From NCBI GenBank assembly GCA_030247855.1, contig JAPDRN010000110.1:1-64000 (forward strand): 64,000 nucleotides of DNA. The letters are read 5' to 3'. Positions 63,750-64,000 of the stretch are shown piece by piece (within the stretch, counting starts at the first letter, position 1; each line of letters begins with the position of its first letter). The position numbers were made by a program, and so were the translations under genes. This DNA is from Knufia peltigerae. Taxonomy: Eukaryota > Ascomycota > Eurotiomycetes > Chaetothyriales > Trichomeriaceae. The notes beneath the pieces are model-generated. The model searched no databases and had not been told where the DNA came from. It saw nothing but the letters and a program-made list of their open reading frames with translations.

Positions 63750-64000
63750 TGATCCCTCTCATGACTTTCAAACCACCTCTCGTCGAGTGGAGGACTTTGA
63801 TTCCCCGAAGAGGACTGTTGCGGCAGGATTTTGGGGTCTGACCTCGTGGTCTTGCGACCATGAAGCCTGGCGTGAAGGTCTGGCCTACAGGATCCTGGAG
63901 TCTGTCGCTCTTGTTTTCTTCATTTTGCGCGGTATTGGTACCTACCGCCCATGGGAGCCGCGTTGGAGGTGGATGTTTTGGTGCAAAGTTTCCTCCATGT
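63750..64000 (+). CDS. Partial coding stretch at the right edge
   Basis: After a plausible acceptor (CCTAG near 63745) the frame stays open to the window end and reads YDPSHDFQTTSRRVEDFDSPKRTVAAGFWGLTSWSCDHEAWREGLAYRILESVALVFFILRGIGTYRPWEPRW in pieces, with a hydrophobic stretch (ILESVALVFFILRGIG) that could be a membrane segment. The upstream exon was not found, and the gene continues outside the window. Family unknown. Confidence 0.3.

Overview
The window reads as nuclear DNA of a filamentous ascomycete (Pezizomycotina; Eurotiomycetes is my guess, not proven). Evidence: short introns of about 50-130 bp with GT..AG ends and CTAAC-type branch sites, many one- to three-exon genes, fungal gene families (LSM1, arylamine N-acetyltransferase, CocE/S15-type hydrolase, APH-family kinases, an NLR-type nucleosidase domain) and decayed fungal transposons (Tad1/I-like LINE, Tc1/mariner, Mutator-like). 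It looks like an accessory, repeat-rich region: intact genes are separated by kilobases of relics and diverged repeats.

Layout. 0-3.9 kb: LSM1 (intact, two exons), an orphan ORF and a decayed dynamin tail. 4.3-6.3 kb: an HNH-protein-like tail and an orphan protein made of three kinds of internal repeat. 7.5-9.5 kb: an intact two-exon protein with a chymotrypsin-like His/Asp/Ser domain, called P here. 10.4-12.6 kb: a cytochrome P450 relic and a MAPKKK kinase-lobe relic. 13.4-14.8 kb: an intact two-exon protein with a PD-(D/E)XK-like core, called N. 15.8-21.7 kb: broken pieces of P and N alternate on the + strand, the last one inside an intron of a six-exon secreted Ser/Thr-rich protein with a His-rich tail (20.6-23.5 kb). 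25.9-28.3 kb: a Cys/Met gamma-lyase fragment and an intact arylamine N-acetyltransferase. 30.3-34.0 kb: a decayed LINE. 36-37.9 kb: a mariner relic between two copies of another repeat. 39.6-42.2 kb: an APH-family kinase and an unknown two-exon gene with a tandem-repeat promoter. 43-45.9 kb: CACGTG-rich and AT-rich repeats and a 716-bp segment with inverted ends. 46.0-54.6 kb: an unknown 368-aa protein, an AIM9-like kinase relic, a nucleosidase-domain protein and an intact three-exon CocE/S15 hydrolase. 57.2-59.0 kb: nine tandem diverged units of about 204 bp. 59.0-60.8 kb: an ankyrin gene running into a Mutator-like transposase relic. The right edge holds a partial coding stretch.

Three threads tie the window together. 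First, P and N recur together as fragments, suggesting a linked pair that was duplicated and then decayed. Second, a dispersed repeat beginning TGTCA and ending TGACA (called R1, about 165 bp, roughly ten copies or fragments) borders several genes and supplies the last codons of the nucleosidase protein. Third, there are several lower-copy duplications (called B to F). All homology statements come from reading the sequence by eye; no search was run.
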